This document shows positions 36,837 to 45,017 of a stretch of DNA of 64,000 bases, one piece after another (within the stretch, counting starts at the first letter, position 1; the number at the start of each line of letters is the position of its first letter). A model generated the notes under the pieces. That model was not told the origin of the DNA and ran no database searches. It saw only the letters and a program-made list of their open reading frames with translations. Source of the stretch: Variovorax sp. YR216 (lineage in GTDB: Bacteria; Pseudomonadota; Gammaproteobacteria; Burkholderiales; Burkholderiaceae_C). Where the stretch lies: NCBI RefSeq assembly GCF_900107745.1, contig NZ_FNRO01000005.1, positions 1 through 64,000 of the forward strand, written 5' to 3'. A program made the translations under genes and the position numbers.

Positions 36837-37232
36837 ATGCCGCCTCTTCGGGAAGTCCTCTACATCAGCCTGCTCGCCACCGACCAGTCCACGACCGTCG
36901 TCGGCCAGATCGTGACTGTCTCTCGCGCGCGCAATCTGCGCGACGGGATCACCGGGCTTCTGATCTTCGACGGGATGCGCTTCTGCCACCACTTCGAGGG
37001 CCCGGCCGACGCGGTGCAGGCTCTGCTGGCGCGGCTGGAAGCCGACCGGCGGCACGTCGAGTTGCGCGTGCTCTACGACGGCGAACTGACGCAGCGGCGC
37101 TACCAGCGCTTCGAGATGGGCCTTGCCGAAGTCGACGACCACGAGGATCTCGTGGACGTGAACGCGCTCCACGGGAGTGCAGCGCTCGAATACTTCATCG
37201 CGCTGCGCTCCCGCTTCGATATTTCCAGCTGA
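36837..37232 (+). CDS. BLUF-domain protein (flavin photoreceptor-like, Gln replaced by His)
   Basis: The 131-residue protein is a single BLUF domain. Y9 (REVLYISLLA) and N33 (ARNLRDGITGLLIF) match AppA Y21 and N45 in spacing, but the position of the essential Gln63 is H51 in FCHHFEG, where the family norm is FxQxLEG. The C-terminal helices run on through YQRFEMGLAEVDDHEDLVDV. BLUF proteins bind FAD and switch through hydrogen bonds to that Gln. The divergent Fnr-like neighbour suggests a shared light/redox control unit, but that is inference. Confidence 0.88.
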   Translation: MPPLREVLYISLLATDQSTTVVGQIVTVSRARNLRDGITGLLIFDGMRFCHHFEGPADAVQALLARLEADRRHVELRVLYDGELTQRRYQRFEMGLAEVDDHEDLVDVNALHGSAALEYFIALRSRFDISS

Positions 37233-37247
37233 TCGCCGGAGCGGAAC

Positions 37248-37580
37248 TCAACCCGCGCGGGCGGTGGGCTGGACGGCGTCCCAGCTGTAGGTGGCGCCGT
37301 GGCTGTCCCACGGTTCCATCACGATGCGCTCGCCCGGGGCCACCGTCAGCGACTCGCCGGGTGCAAGCACCAGGTCTTCGCTGCCCCAGTGGGCGGTGGC
37401 GTCGCGGGTGACCCACACCCGGCCCTGCCGGATGCGCAGCACGCTCGCGCTGGAGGCTTTCAGACTCATCGCATGTCCGGCCTCGAGCTGCCATGCACCG
37501 CGGCGCACGGCCGACGGCACGGCGGTCGTACGGACCGATGCAACGGACGGAAGCGTGTTGGTGGTGCAGACGGCGGACAT
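37248..37580 (-). CDS. DUF2917-type small protein
   Basis: The 110-residue protein has AGGAGATCG upstream of its ATG. The core SASVLRIRQGRVWVTRDATA followed by LVLAPGESLTVAPGERIVME has the beta-strand repeat of DUF2917, a small cupin-like family of unknown function widespread in Burkholderiales. It is divergent from a LysR regulator 141 bp away, the usual genomic neighbourhood of the family. Confidence 0.74.
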   Translation of the reverse strand: MSAVCTTNTLPSVASVRTTAVPSAVRRGAWQLEAGHAMSLKASSASVLRIRQGRVWVTRDATAHWGSEDLVLAPGESLTVAPGERIVMEPWDSHGATYSWDAVQPTARAG

Positions 37581-37721
37581 GACGATCTCCTGGTGGTGAG
37601 CACGCAAATGGCGCGCTTCGGGAATGAATGATCGGCTCGCCGTCGTTGGCAGTCCAATGAAAACGCGGTAGCCTACTGATTCCGGTTTCGCATCAATCAA
37701 CACCCCGTCGAAGCCCCCCCG

Positions 37722-38705
37722 ATGCTGCATTCCCAGACCCATCTGCGCTCCCGGCCGATCTCCGCCGGCCACCTCCGCGCCTTCGAGGCGGTCGCCCGCC
37801 ACCTGAACTTCCGCGCCGCCGCCGAGGAAATGGCGCTGACCCAGTCCGCGGTCAGCCGGCAGATCCAGTCGCTGGAAGACGAGGTGGGTGTGGGCCTGTT
37901 CCTGCGGCACACGCGGGCGGTGGAGCTCACCAGCGCGGGCGCGCAGTTGCTGCTGGCGGTGCAGCAGTCGCTGCCGCGCATCGATGGCGCGGTGCGCCAG
38001 ATCCGCCAGAACGCCGGGCGCAAGAGCGTGTCGCTGACCACCTTCGCGTCCTTCGCGTCGATGTGGCTGATCCCGCGGCTGGAGGCTTTCCAGCGCGACA
38101 ACCCCGAGATCGACATCCGCATCGACGCGAGCGACATGGCGCTGGACATGGATGTCGCCGACGTCGACCTCGCCCTGCGCTACGGCCCGCGCGAGAACAT
38201 GCCGACGGGCGCGGTGCGCCTCTTCGGCGAGACGATCACGCCGGTCGCGAGCCCGTGGCTGATCAAGACCAACCCGCCGATCAAGGGCCCGGCGGACATC
38301 GCGCGCTTCACGCTGATCGAGGCTGGCGACGCGCACCGCACACACCTCGAATGGCTGACGTGGCGCCGCTGGTTCGAGGTCCACCACATGGCGCGGGCGC
38401 AGCCGCGGCGCTGGCTCTATTTCAACTACGCCTACCAGATGGTGCAGGCCGCACTCACCGGCCAGGGGCTGGTGCTCGCCCGCAGCTCGCTGATCGCCGA
38501 AAGCCTCGCCAACGGCGATCTGGTGGAGGTGCTGCCGCACCACCGCATGGATTCACCGATGGCCTACTGGCTCATCACCGGCCCGCGCAGCGCGCCGCGT
38601 CCGGAAATCCAGGCGTTCTGCGACTGGCTGCAGGGCCAGGCCGCGATCACACGCGAAACGATCGGCGAAATACCTGACCCCGACACGATCGACCAGTTGG
38701 ATTGA
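37722..38705 (+). CDS. LysR-family transcriptional regulator (GcvA-like)
   Basis: The 327-residue protein has the N-terminal winged helix (HLRAFEAVARHLNFRAAAEE, then MALTQSAVSRQIQSLEDEVG) and a substrate-binding domain with VSLTTFASFASMWLIPRLEA, typical of the GcvA/TrpI-like group. It is divergent from the DUF2917 gene and likely controls it. The effector is unknown. Confidence 0.9.
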   Translation: MLHSQTHLRSRPISAGHLRAFEAVARHLNFRAAAEEMALTQSAVSRQIQSLEDEVGVGLFLRHTRAVELTSAGAQLLLAVQQSLPRIDGAVRQIRQNAGRKSVSLTTFASFASMWLIPRLEAFQRDNPEIDIRIDASDMALDMDVADVDLALRYGPRENMPTGAVRLFGETITPVASPWLIKTNPPIKGPADIARFTLIEAGDAHRTHLEWLTWRRWFEVHHMARAQPRRWLYFNYAYQMVQAALTGQGLVLARSSLIAESLANGDLVEVLPHHRMDSPMAYWLITGPRSAPRPEIQAFCDWLQGQAAITRETIGEIPDPDTIDQLD

Positions 38706-38741
38706 CCCGAGGCCCGCGCAGCGCGGCCCATTCGCGAAACA

Positions 38742-38830
38742 CCGCGGAACCGGCTTCGCCGGGCCGCTGGTGTTGCCCCCCGGCAGGGTGTGCAGAGCCA
38801 CACGAAGTGGGCGAGACTGGGGGGCGAGCT
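38742..38830 (+). repeat. Dispersed intergenic repeat, copy 1
   Basis: CCGCGGAACCGGCTTCGCCG through GCGAGCT at 38742-38830 matches, on the opposite strand, 54939-55026 over about 87 bp with scattered mismatches. The same orientation relative to the neighbouring gene is kept: in both, the AGCTC-(A/G)CCCCC end lies at, or within a few bases of, a stop codon. Here the last base pair overlaps the cyclo-ligase stop codon. Confidence 0.8.
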
Positions 38831-39446
38831 ACCCAATCGGCCAGACGACGCCGTTGTCGTTGAGGATGGCGTCCAACGGCACGTCGTGCGCCTCCGGCTC
38901 GAAGTCCTCTAGAAATCCGTTCGTGAAGCCCAACCCCACCGTGAACGGCTTCGGCTCCAAGGCCGCCAGCGTGCGGTCATAAAAGCCGCCACCGTAACCT
39001 AATCGATAGCCCCCGGCGCTGTAGCCCAGGCATGGCACGAAGAGCAGGGTCGGCACGATCAGTTCTGTGTCCTTCGGCTTCGGGATGTCGTAGGCATCGT
39101 TTTCCATCGGGCAGCCCGGATACCACGCATGGAAGGTCAGCGTCTTGTGCACCCGGTCGACCACCGGCAGGCCGATGCGCCGGCGCTGCGCCTCGCCCTG
39201 CAGTTCGCCGTCTTCCTTCCAGCGATGCAGCGCGGGCAGCGGATCGAATTCGCCCTTGATCGGCCAGTAGGCGCCGATCACCGTATCCGGTCGTCCGACC
39301 AGCCAGATGCGCATCACGCGCTGGAGCAGATCGGCGCGCGCGAGCCGGTCCGGCATTGCAAGACGCTGTTCCACCAGTGCATTACGCAGCTGAGTTTTGA
39401 GAAAGTTGGCAGTTGCCGAGGTGTCGGCACCGTTTGACTTGTCCAT
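38829..39446 (-). CDS. 5-formyltetrahydrofolate cyclo-ligase
   Basis: The 205-residue enzyme converts 5-formyl-THF to 5,10-methenyl-THF with ATP. The signature GYRLGYGGGFYDRTL is present, preceded by IVPTLLFVPCLGYS, and a basic N-terminal helix RNALVEQRLAM. Start MDKSNGADTSA follows a longer frame without a ribosome site. It is divergent from the transglycosylase gene, start codons 10 bp apart. Its stop codon is in the dispersed repeat. Confidence 0.92.
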   Translation of the reverse strand: MDKSNGADTSATANFLKTQLRNALVEQRLAMPDRLARADLLQRVMRIWLVGRPDTVIGAYWPIKGEFDPLPALHRWKEDGELQGEAQRRRIGLPVVDRVHKTLTFHAWYPGCPMENDAYDIPKPKDTELIVPTLLFVPCLGYSAGGYRLGYGGGFYDRTLAALEPKPFTVGLGFTNGFLEDFEPEAHDVPLDAILNDNGVVWPIG

Positions 39447-39455
39447 AATCCCCCG

Positions 39456-41474
39456 ATGCAATTCGCGAGCATTTTGGCACCGGTCCGCCGCCGGCCCCGC
39501 GCGGCTCTTTCCGCCCTTGTCTTTTCAATCCTCGCCGGCGTGGGTGCGACCCAGTCCGCCAACGCGCAAAACGCGAACGACGACGTCCTGCTGCAGATGA
39601 AACAGGCCGCCCAGCGCGGCGACAAGTCGCGCCTCTCGGCACTGCTGCCGCAGGCGCGCGGCCATGTGCTCGAACCTTGGGCCGCCTACTGGGAACTCAA
39701 GGCGCGCCTGTCGGACGCGAGCCAGGAGGAAGTCCAGGCCTTTCTCGCGCAATACGCCGGCACCTACCAGGAAGACCGCCTGCGCAACGACTGGCTGCTG
39801 CTCGCCGGGCAGCGCCGCGACTGGAACGGCTTCACCAGCCTGCACCCCGCCTTCCGCATGAACGACGATCCGCAGGTCCGTTGCTACGCGGTGCTGATCG
39901 AGACGCTGCAGTCCGGCACCGCCACGCCGGGGCAGGCAGACGAAGTGCGCCGCAACTGGTTCGGCCAGCGTGATCTCGACGACGGCTGCCTCACCGCCGC
40001 CGATCGCATGATCAGTGCGCGCCAGATGCCGGCCAACGACGCATGGAAGAAGGCGCGCCTGTCGATCGAGGCCAATCGCCCGCAAGCCGCGCGCAGCGCC
40101 GTGATGATCGTGGCGCCCGATGCGATCCCGCTGTTCGAAGAAATGAACGCCAACGTCGGCAAGTTCCTCGCGAGCCGCGCGGTGGTTGCCGCCAAGTCGC
40201 GCCGCGAGATCGTGGTGCTCGCGCTGATCAAGCTGGCGATCGCCGACCCCGAGATGGCCGCATCGCAGCTCGACGGCAAGTGGGGGCCGATGCTTTCCGC
40301 GGAAGAGCGCAACTGGCTCTGGGGCACCATCGGGCGACAGGCGGCCACCAAGCTCTCGCCGGCGGCCAACAGCTACTTCGCCAACGTCACCAAGAACAGC
40401 GACCTCTCCGACGAGATGCTCGCGTGGAAAGCCCGCGCCGCGATGCGCACCGGCGACTGGAAGACGGTGCAGGCCGCGATCGACGCGATGAGCGAGACGC
40501 CGCGGCAGGATCCGACCTGGGTCTACTGGAAGGCCCGCGCGCTTGCCAGCTCCGGTGGCGATGAGCGCCGCGCGCAGGCCCGTGCACTATATGAAAGCAT
40601 CGCGGGCACGCGCGGCTTCTACGAGCTGCTCGCGCTTGAAGAACTGGGCCAGCGCGCCGCCGTGCCCACGCGCCCCGCACCGCTCACGGCCGAGGAAAAG
40701 AAAGCCGCGCGCGACAACCCGGCGCTCAATCGCGCGCTCTATGCCATCTCGATCGGCATGCGCCCCGAAGGCACACGCGAGTGGAACTACGCCACCAACC
40801 TGCACGATCGCGGCGGCATGGCCGACCGCGAGTTGCTGGCCGCCGCCGACCTCGCCTGCCAGCGCGAGGTGTGGGACCGCTGCATCAACACCAGCGAGCG
40901 CACCAAGGGCACGATCGACGTGGACCAGCGCTTCCCGATGCCCTTCCGCGACACGGTGGTGCGCAAGAGCCAGGAGATCGGCCTTGATCCCGCCTACGTC
41001 TACGGCTTGATCCGGCAGGAGAGCCGCTTCGTCATGGACGCACGCTCGGGTGTCGGCGCCTCGGGCCTGATGCAGGTCATGCCGGCCACCGCGCGCTGGA
41101 CCGCCAAGAAGATCGGCATGTCCGACTTCACCCCGGGCCAGATCACCGACCGCGACACCAACATCACCATCGGCACCAACTACCTGAAGCTGGCGCTCGA
41201 CGACTTCGACGGCTCGATGCCGCTCGCCGCCGCCGCGTACAACGCGGGCCCCGGCCGGCCGCGCAACTGGCGCAACGGCCCCACCATGGAAGCCGCGATC
41301 TGGGCCGAGAACGTGCCTTTCAACGAAACGCGCGACTACGTGAAGAAGGTGCTCGCCAACACCACCAACTACGCGGCCCTGATCACCGGGCGGCCGCAAT
41401 CGATCAAGGACAAGCTCGGCCGCGTGGGCCCGCGCGACGTCGCGGAGCCTGAACCCAACAAGGACTTGCCCTGA
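39456..41474 (+). CDS. slt: Soluble lytic murein transglycosylase (Slt70-like)
   Basis: The 672-residue periplasmic enzyme has a signal peptide (RAALSALVFSILAGVGATQS), a long helical superhelix, and a C-terminal SLT domain (about residues 500-640). The catalytic Glu is in YGLIRQESRFVMDARSG, followed by GLMQVMPATARWTAKKIG and AAYNAGPGRPRNW. It cleaves peptidoglycan glycan strands to 1,6-anhydro products during growth and recycling. The stop overlaps the start region of the mscS-like gene. Confidence 0.94.
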   Translation: MQFASILAPVRRRPRAALSALVFSILAGVGATQSANAQNANDDVLLQMKQAAQRGDKSRLSALLPQARGHVLEPWAAYWELKARLSDASQEEVQAFLAQYAGTYQEDRLRNDWLLLAGQRRDWNGFTSLHPAFRMNDDPQVRCYAVLIETLQSGTATPGQADEVRRNWFGQRDLDDGCLTAADRMISARQMPANDAWKKARLSIEANRPQAARSAVMIVAPDAIPLFEEMNANVGKFLASRAVVAAKSRREIVVLALIKLAIADPEMAASQLDGKWGPMLSAEERNWLWGTIGRQAATKLSPAANSYFANVTKNSDLSDEMLAWKARAAMRTGDWKTVQAAIDAMSETPRQDPTWVYWKARALASSGGDERRAQARALYESIAGTRGFYELLALEELGQRAAVPTRPAPLTAEEKKAARDNPALNRALYAISIGMRPEGTREWNYATNLHDRGGMADRELLAAADLACQREVWDRCINTSERTKGTIDVDQRFPMPFRDTVVRKSQEIGLDPAYVYGLIRQESRFVMDARSGVGASGLMQVMPATARWTAKKIGMSDFTPGQITDRDTNITIGTNYLKLALDDFDGSMPLAAAAYNAGPGRPRNWRNGPTMEAAIWAENVPFNETRDYVKKVLANTTNYAALITGRPQSIKDKLGRVGPRDVAEPEPNKDLP

Positions 41475-42109
41475 ATCGGACCCTGCAGAGCCTGCGCGCC
41501 CAGTTGCCCAACTGGGCGATCGAATGGCTGGAGATCATCGTCCCGATCGCGGAGGTCGCGCTCATCATGCTGGGCGCCTGGCTGCTGTATCGCATCGTTC
41601 GCCGCCTCGTCGAGCGCGTGGCGATGAGCTACGCGCTGCCCTCCAACGTGGCCATGGTCACCCGCCGCACGGCCGGTTTCCTGATCTATGGCGGCGCCGT
41701 TCTGTGGGCGCTGGAGCGGCTGGGCGCCTCGGGCACCGTGCTCTGGACGGCCTTCACCGGCTTCGCCACCGTCGGCGCGGTGGCCTTCTTCGCCGCGTGG
41801 AGCGTGCTGTCGAACATGTTCTGCGCGCTCTTGATCTTCACCACGCGCATGTTCTGGCCCGGTGACACGGTGGAGGTCCTCGAGAACGGCGAGAAGCCCG
41901 GCCTCAAGGGCCGCGTGCGGGACATCAATCTCGTCTTCACCACGCTCGAGGAAACCGGCGACGCGCGGCAAGGCACGACACTGAAGATCCCCAACAGCAT
42001 GTTCTTCCAGCGCGCGGTGCGCCGCTGGCACGGCAGCGCACCGCCGCTGCCGCAGGCCCTTGCACCGCACCCGGCATCTCCTGCGCCGGTGGATGCCGCG
42101 CCGCGCTGA
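41471..42109 (+). CDS. MscS-family mechanosensitive channel (start uncertain)
   Basis: The short channel protein has a membrane part (IVPIAEVALIMLGAWLLYRI, LWTAFTGFATVGAVAFFAAW) with the Gly/Ala-rich TM3 pore and a beta domain containing FWPGDTVEVLENGEKPGL. The coordinate is the CTG at 41471, which overlaps the upstream TGA by 3 bp and has AAGGA at ideal distance; the next possible starts are TTG at 41504 or ATG far inside. Non-ATG initiation is therefore likely. It gates with membrane tension. Confidence 0.8.
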   Translation: MNRTLQSLRAQLPNWAIEWLEIIVPIAEVALIMLGAWLLYRIVRRLVERVAMSYALPSNVAMVTRRTAGFLIYGGAVLWALERLGASGTVLWTAFTGFATVGAVAFFAAWSVLSNMFCALLIFTTRMFWPGDTVEVLENGEKPGLKGRVRDINLVFTTLEETGDARQGTTLKIPNSMFFQRAVRRWHGSAPPLPQALAPHPASPAPVDAAPR

Positions 42110-42197
42110 GCATCAATTTCCACCCTGTTCCGCATCAATCGAAGCGCTGCCTCCGGCTAGCATGGTGAGCTTTGCAGCAGCTCACCGGAGATTCGCG

Positions 42198-42881
42198 ATG
42201 ACCCAGCTCTACATCGGCAACAAGAACTACTCGTCCTGGTCCATGCGGCCGTGGGTGCTCCTGAAGCAGGCCGGCATCGCCTTCGAGGAAGTCATGGTGC
42301 GCTTCGATTCCTTCGACGCCGACTCGAAGTTCAAGCACACGATCCTCAAGATCAACCCGACCGGCACCGTGCCCGTGCTGAAGGACGGCGACATCGTGGT
42401 CTACGACACGCTCGCCATCTGCGAATACCTCGCCGAGACCTACCCTGACAAGAAGCTCTGGCCCGCCGATCGCGCCCGCCGCGCACAGGCTCGCAGCGCG
42501 TGCGCGGAGATGCATGCCGGCTTCGGATCGCTGCGCAGCCACTGCACGATGAACATCGAGGCCGACCTGCGCCAGCAGGGCCAGCTCATCCTGCGCGACC
42601 AGCCCGGCGTACGCGCCGACCTCGCGCGCCTGGTGCAACTCTGGGGCGGCCTGCTCGAAGCCCACGGCGGACCGATGCTCTTCGGCGAATTCAGCATCGC
42701 CGACGCCTACTTCGCGCCGGTGTGCACCCGCATCCGGACCTACGGCCTGCCGGTGCCCGCGCCGATCTCGGCCTACATCGATCGCGTGCTGGCACTGCCC
42801 GGCGTGAAGGCATGGATCGACGACGCGCTGGCCGAAAAGGAGTTCGTCCTCTTCGACGAGCCCTACCGCCTGCAGCGCTGA
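42198..42881 (+). CDS. Glutathione S-transferase family protein
   Basis: The 227-residue protein has an N-terminal thioredoxin fold with MTQLYIGNKNYSSWSMRPWV, the cis-Pro in NPTGTVPVLKDGD, and the GSH-binding DTLAICEYLAETYP. A helical C-terminal domain follows with LLFGEFSIADAYFAPVC-type text. The ATG at 42198 has CGGAG upstream. It probably conjugates or reduces an electrophile; substrate unknown. It precedes cca by 43 bp. Confidence 0.9.
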   Translation: MTQLYIGNKNYSSWSMRPWVLLKQAGIAFEEVMVRFDSFDADSKFKHTILKINPTGTVPVLKDGDIVVYDTLAICEYLAETYPDKKLWPADRARRAQARSACAEMHAGFGSLRSHCTMNIEADLRQQGQLILRDQPGVRADLARLVQLWGGLLEAHGGPMLFGEFSIADAYFAPVCTRIRTYGLPVPAPISAYIDRVLALPGVKAWIDDALAEKEFVLFDEPYRLQR

Positions 42882-42924
42882 CCCCCATGGGCGGCGGGGC
42901 GCATCGCCGCCCTACACTCGCCCG

Positions 42925-44199
42925 ATGCAAACCTATCTCGTCGGCGGCGCGATCCGCGATGCGCTGCTGGGCCGGCCCGGCAGCGATCACGACTGGGTCG
43001 TCGTGGGGGCGACGCCCGAGCAGATGATCGCGCGCGGCTACCTGCCGGTGGGTCGCGACTTTCCGGTGTTCCTTCACCCCGAGACGCGCGAGGAATACGC
43101 GCTCGCCCGCACCGAGCGCAAGAGCGCTCCCGGCTATCGCGGCTTCGTCGTGCACGCCGCGCCCGACGTGACGCTCGAACAGGACCTCGCGCGGCGCGAC
43201 CTCACCATCAACGCGATCGCCCTGCCCGAGGACAGGATCGGCGCCTCCGATCGCCTCGATGTCGATCCCGCCGATCTCGTCGACCCCTTCCATGGCCAGC
43301 GCGACCTGCGCGAAAAGCGTTTGCGCCACGTCACCGACGCGTTCCGCGAAGACCCGGTGCGCATCCTGCGCGTCGCGCGCTTCGCCGCGCGCTTCGACGA
43401 CTTCACCGTTGCGCCCGAGACCATGGTGCTCATGCGCGAGATGGTCGAAGCCGGCGAGGTCGATGCGCTGGTGCCCGAGCGCGTGTGGCAGGAGCTTTCG
43501 CGCGGCCTGATGGAAGCCAGGCCTTCGCGCATGTTCGAGCTGCTACGCGAATGCGGCGCGCTCGCGGTGCTGCTGCCCGAGGTGGAACGGCTCTGGGGCG
43601 TTCCGCAGCCCGCGGCACATCACCCCGAGATCGATACCGGCGTGCACCTGATGATGGTGCTCGACATGGCCGCGGAGACGAAGACATCGCTGGCCGTGCG
43701 CTTCGCCTGCCTGGTGCACGACCTCGGCAAGGGCACCACGCCCGCCGACGTGCTGCCGCGCCATCACGGGCACGAACAGCGCAGCGCCAAGCTGCTGCGC
43801 GAGGTGTGCGACCGCTGGCGCGTGCCGGTCGACATCCGCGAACTCGCGGACGTGGTCGCGCGCGAACACGGCAACATCCATCGCAGCGGCGACCTCAATG
43901 CCGCAGCCGTCGTGCGCCTGCTGGAGCGCTGCGATGCCTTCCGCAAGCCTGAACGCTTCGCCGAGGTCCTGCAGGCCTGCGAATGCGACGCACGCGGCCG
44001 GCTCGGGCTCGAAGACCGGCCCTATCCGCCACGCGAGCGCCTGCTCGCCGCGCTCGGTGCCGCTCAATCGGTGGCGACCGAGCCCATTGCGCGCGCAGCG
44101 CGCGAAGCCGGCGCATCCGGCCCCAAGATCGGCGAGGCGATCTCGCGCGCCCGCGTGGCCGCCGTCGACGCAGCGCTTCAACCCTTCTCCCAGAGTTGA
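42925..44199 (+). CDS. cca: Multifunctional CCA tRNA nucleotidyltransferase
   Basis: The 424-residue enzyme adds CCA to tRNA 3' ends. The class II nucleotidyltransferase head has GGAIRDALLG and DHDWVVVG (metal DxD), then RRDLTINAIAL and LRHVTDAFREDPVRILRVAR. A C-terminal HD domain (CLVHDLGKGTTP, HHGHEQRSAKL) adds phosphohydrolase activity, as in the E. coli enzyme. No ribosome site stands out. Confidence 0.95.
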   Translation: MQTYLVGGAIRDALLGRPGSDHDWVVVGATPEQMIARGYLPVGRDFPVFLHPETREEYALARTERKSAPGYRGFVVHAAPDVTLEQDLARRDLTINAIALPEDRIGASDRLDVDPADLVDPFHGQRDLREKRLRHVTDAFREDPVRILRVARFAARFDDFTVAPETMVLMREMVEAGEVDALVPERVWQELSRGLMEARPSRMFELLRECGALAVLLPEVERLWGVPQPAAHHPEIDTGVHLMMVLDMAAETKTSLAVRFACLVHDLGKGTTPADVLPRHHGHEQRSAKLLREVCDRWRVPVDIRELADVVAREHGNIHRSGDLNAAAVVRLLERCDAFRKPERFAEVLQACECDARGRLGLEDRPYPPRERLLAALGAAQSVATEPIARAAREAGASGPKIGEAISRARVAAVDAALQPFSQS

Positions 44200-44255
44200 A
44201 TTGACGACTTTGGCCGACGCGGTGCGCGGCGGGAGTCTGCTATGGTTTTTCCTCC

Positions 44256-45017
44256 ATGCAGCAGCCCCCCCGACTTACCCACGACGCGGCGCTCTTCCTC
44301 GACTTCGACGGCACTCTGGTCGAACTCGCCGAAACGCCTGAGGCGATTCATGTGCCCGCCGCGATGGTCCCGCTCCTCGGTGACCTCGCCGACCTGCTCG
44401 GCGGTGCACTGGCCGTCGTCTCAGGCCGGCAGATCGACGTGATCGATCGCTTTCTCGCCCCGCTGCGGCTGCCGGCCGCCGGCGAACACGGCGTTCAGCG
44501 CCGCGACGCCGAAGGCCATATGCAGGAGCAGCGCCCACCCGATCTCACGCTGGTGCTCGATGCCGCGAACGAACTCGCGGGCGTGCACGAAGGCCTGCTG
44601 GTCGAGCGCAAGCACGCCGCCATCGCACTGCACTACCGGCTCGCGCCGCAACTCGAAGCGGTGTGCCGCGATGCCATGCAGCGCGTGATCGAAGGCCAGC
44701 CGCAACTCGAACTCATGCATGGCAAGTTCGTCTTCGAAGTGAAGCCCGCAGGCATCAACAAGGGCATCGCCATCGACGCCTTCATGAAGGAGCCGCCCTT
44801 CGCGGGCCGCATGCCCGTGTTCGCGGGCGACGACACCACCGACGAAAGCGGCTTCGCGATCGTGCAGCCGCGCGGCGGTGTCGGCATCAAGGTGGGCTCG
44901 GGTCCCAGCCTGGCGCTGCATCGGCTCGATTCGCCGCGCGCGATCTTCGAATGGCTCGTGGCCACGCGCGACCTGCTCGCGGCGCCCACAACAACAAACC
45001 CGAGGAAGCCCGCATGA
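44256..45017 (+). CDS. otsB: Trehalose-6-phosphate phosphatase
   Basis: The 253-residue HAD-family enzyme has the nucleophile motif FLDFDGTLVELA, the Ser/Thr motif VSGRQ, the Lys in FEVKPAGINKG and the acidic motif FAGDDTTDESGF. It removes phosphate from trehalose-6-phosphate. It is first in a three-gene operon with 4-bp ATGA overlaps to GH15 and otsA, so the three proteins are made in step. Confidence 0.95.
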   Translation: MQQPPRLTHDAALFLDFDGTLVELAETPEAIHVPAAMVPLLGDLADLLGGALAVVSGRQIDVIDRFLAPLRLPAAGEHGVQRRDAEGHMQEQRPPDLTLVLDAANELAGVHEGLLVERKHAAIALHYRLAPQLEAVCRDAMQRVIEGQPQLELMHGKFVFEVKPAGINKGIAIDAFMKEPPFAGRMPVFAGDDTTDESGFAIVQPRGGVGIKVGSGPSLALHRLDSPRAIFEWLVATRDLLAAPTTTNPRKPA

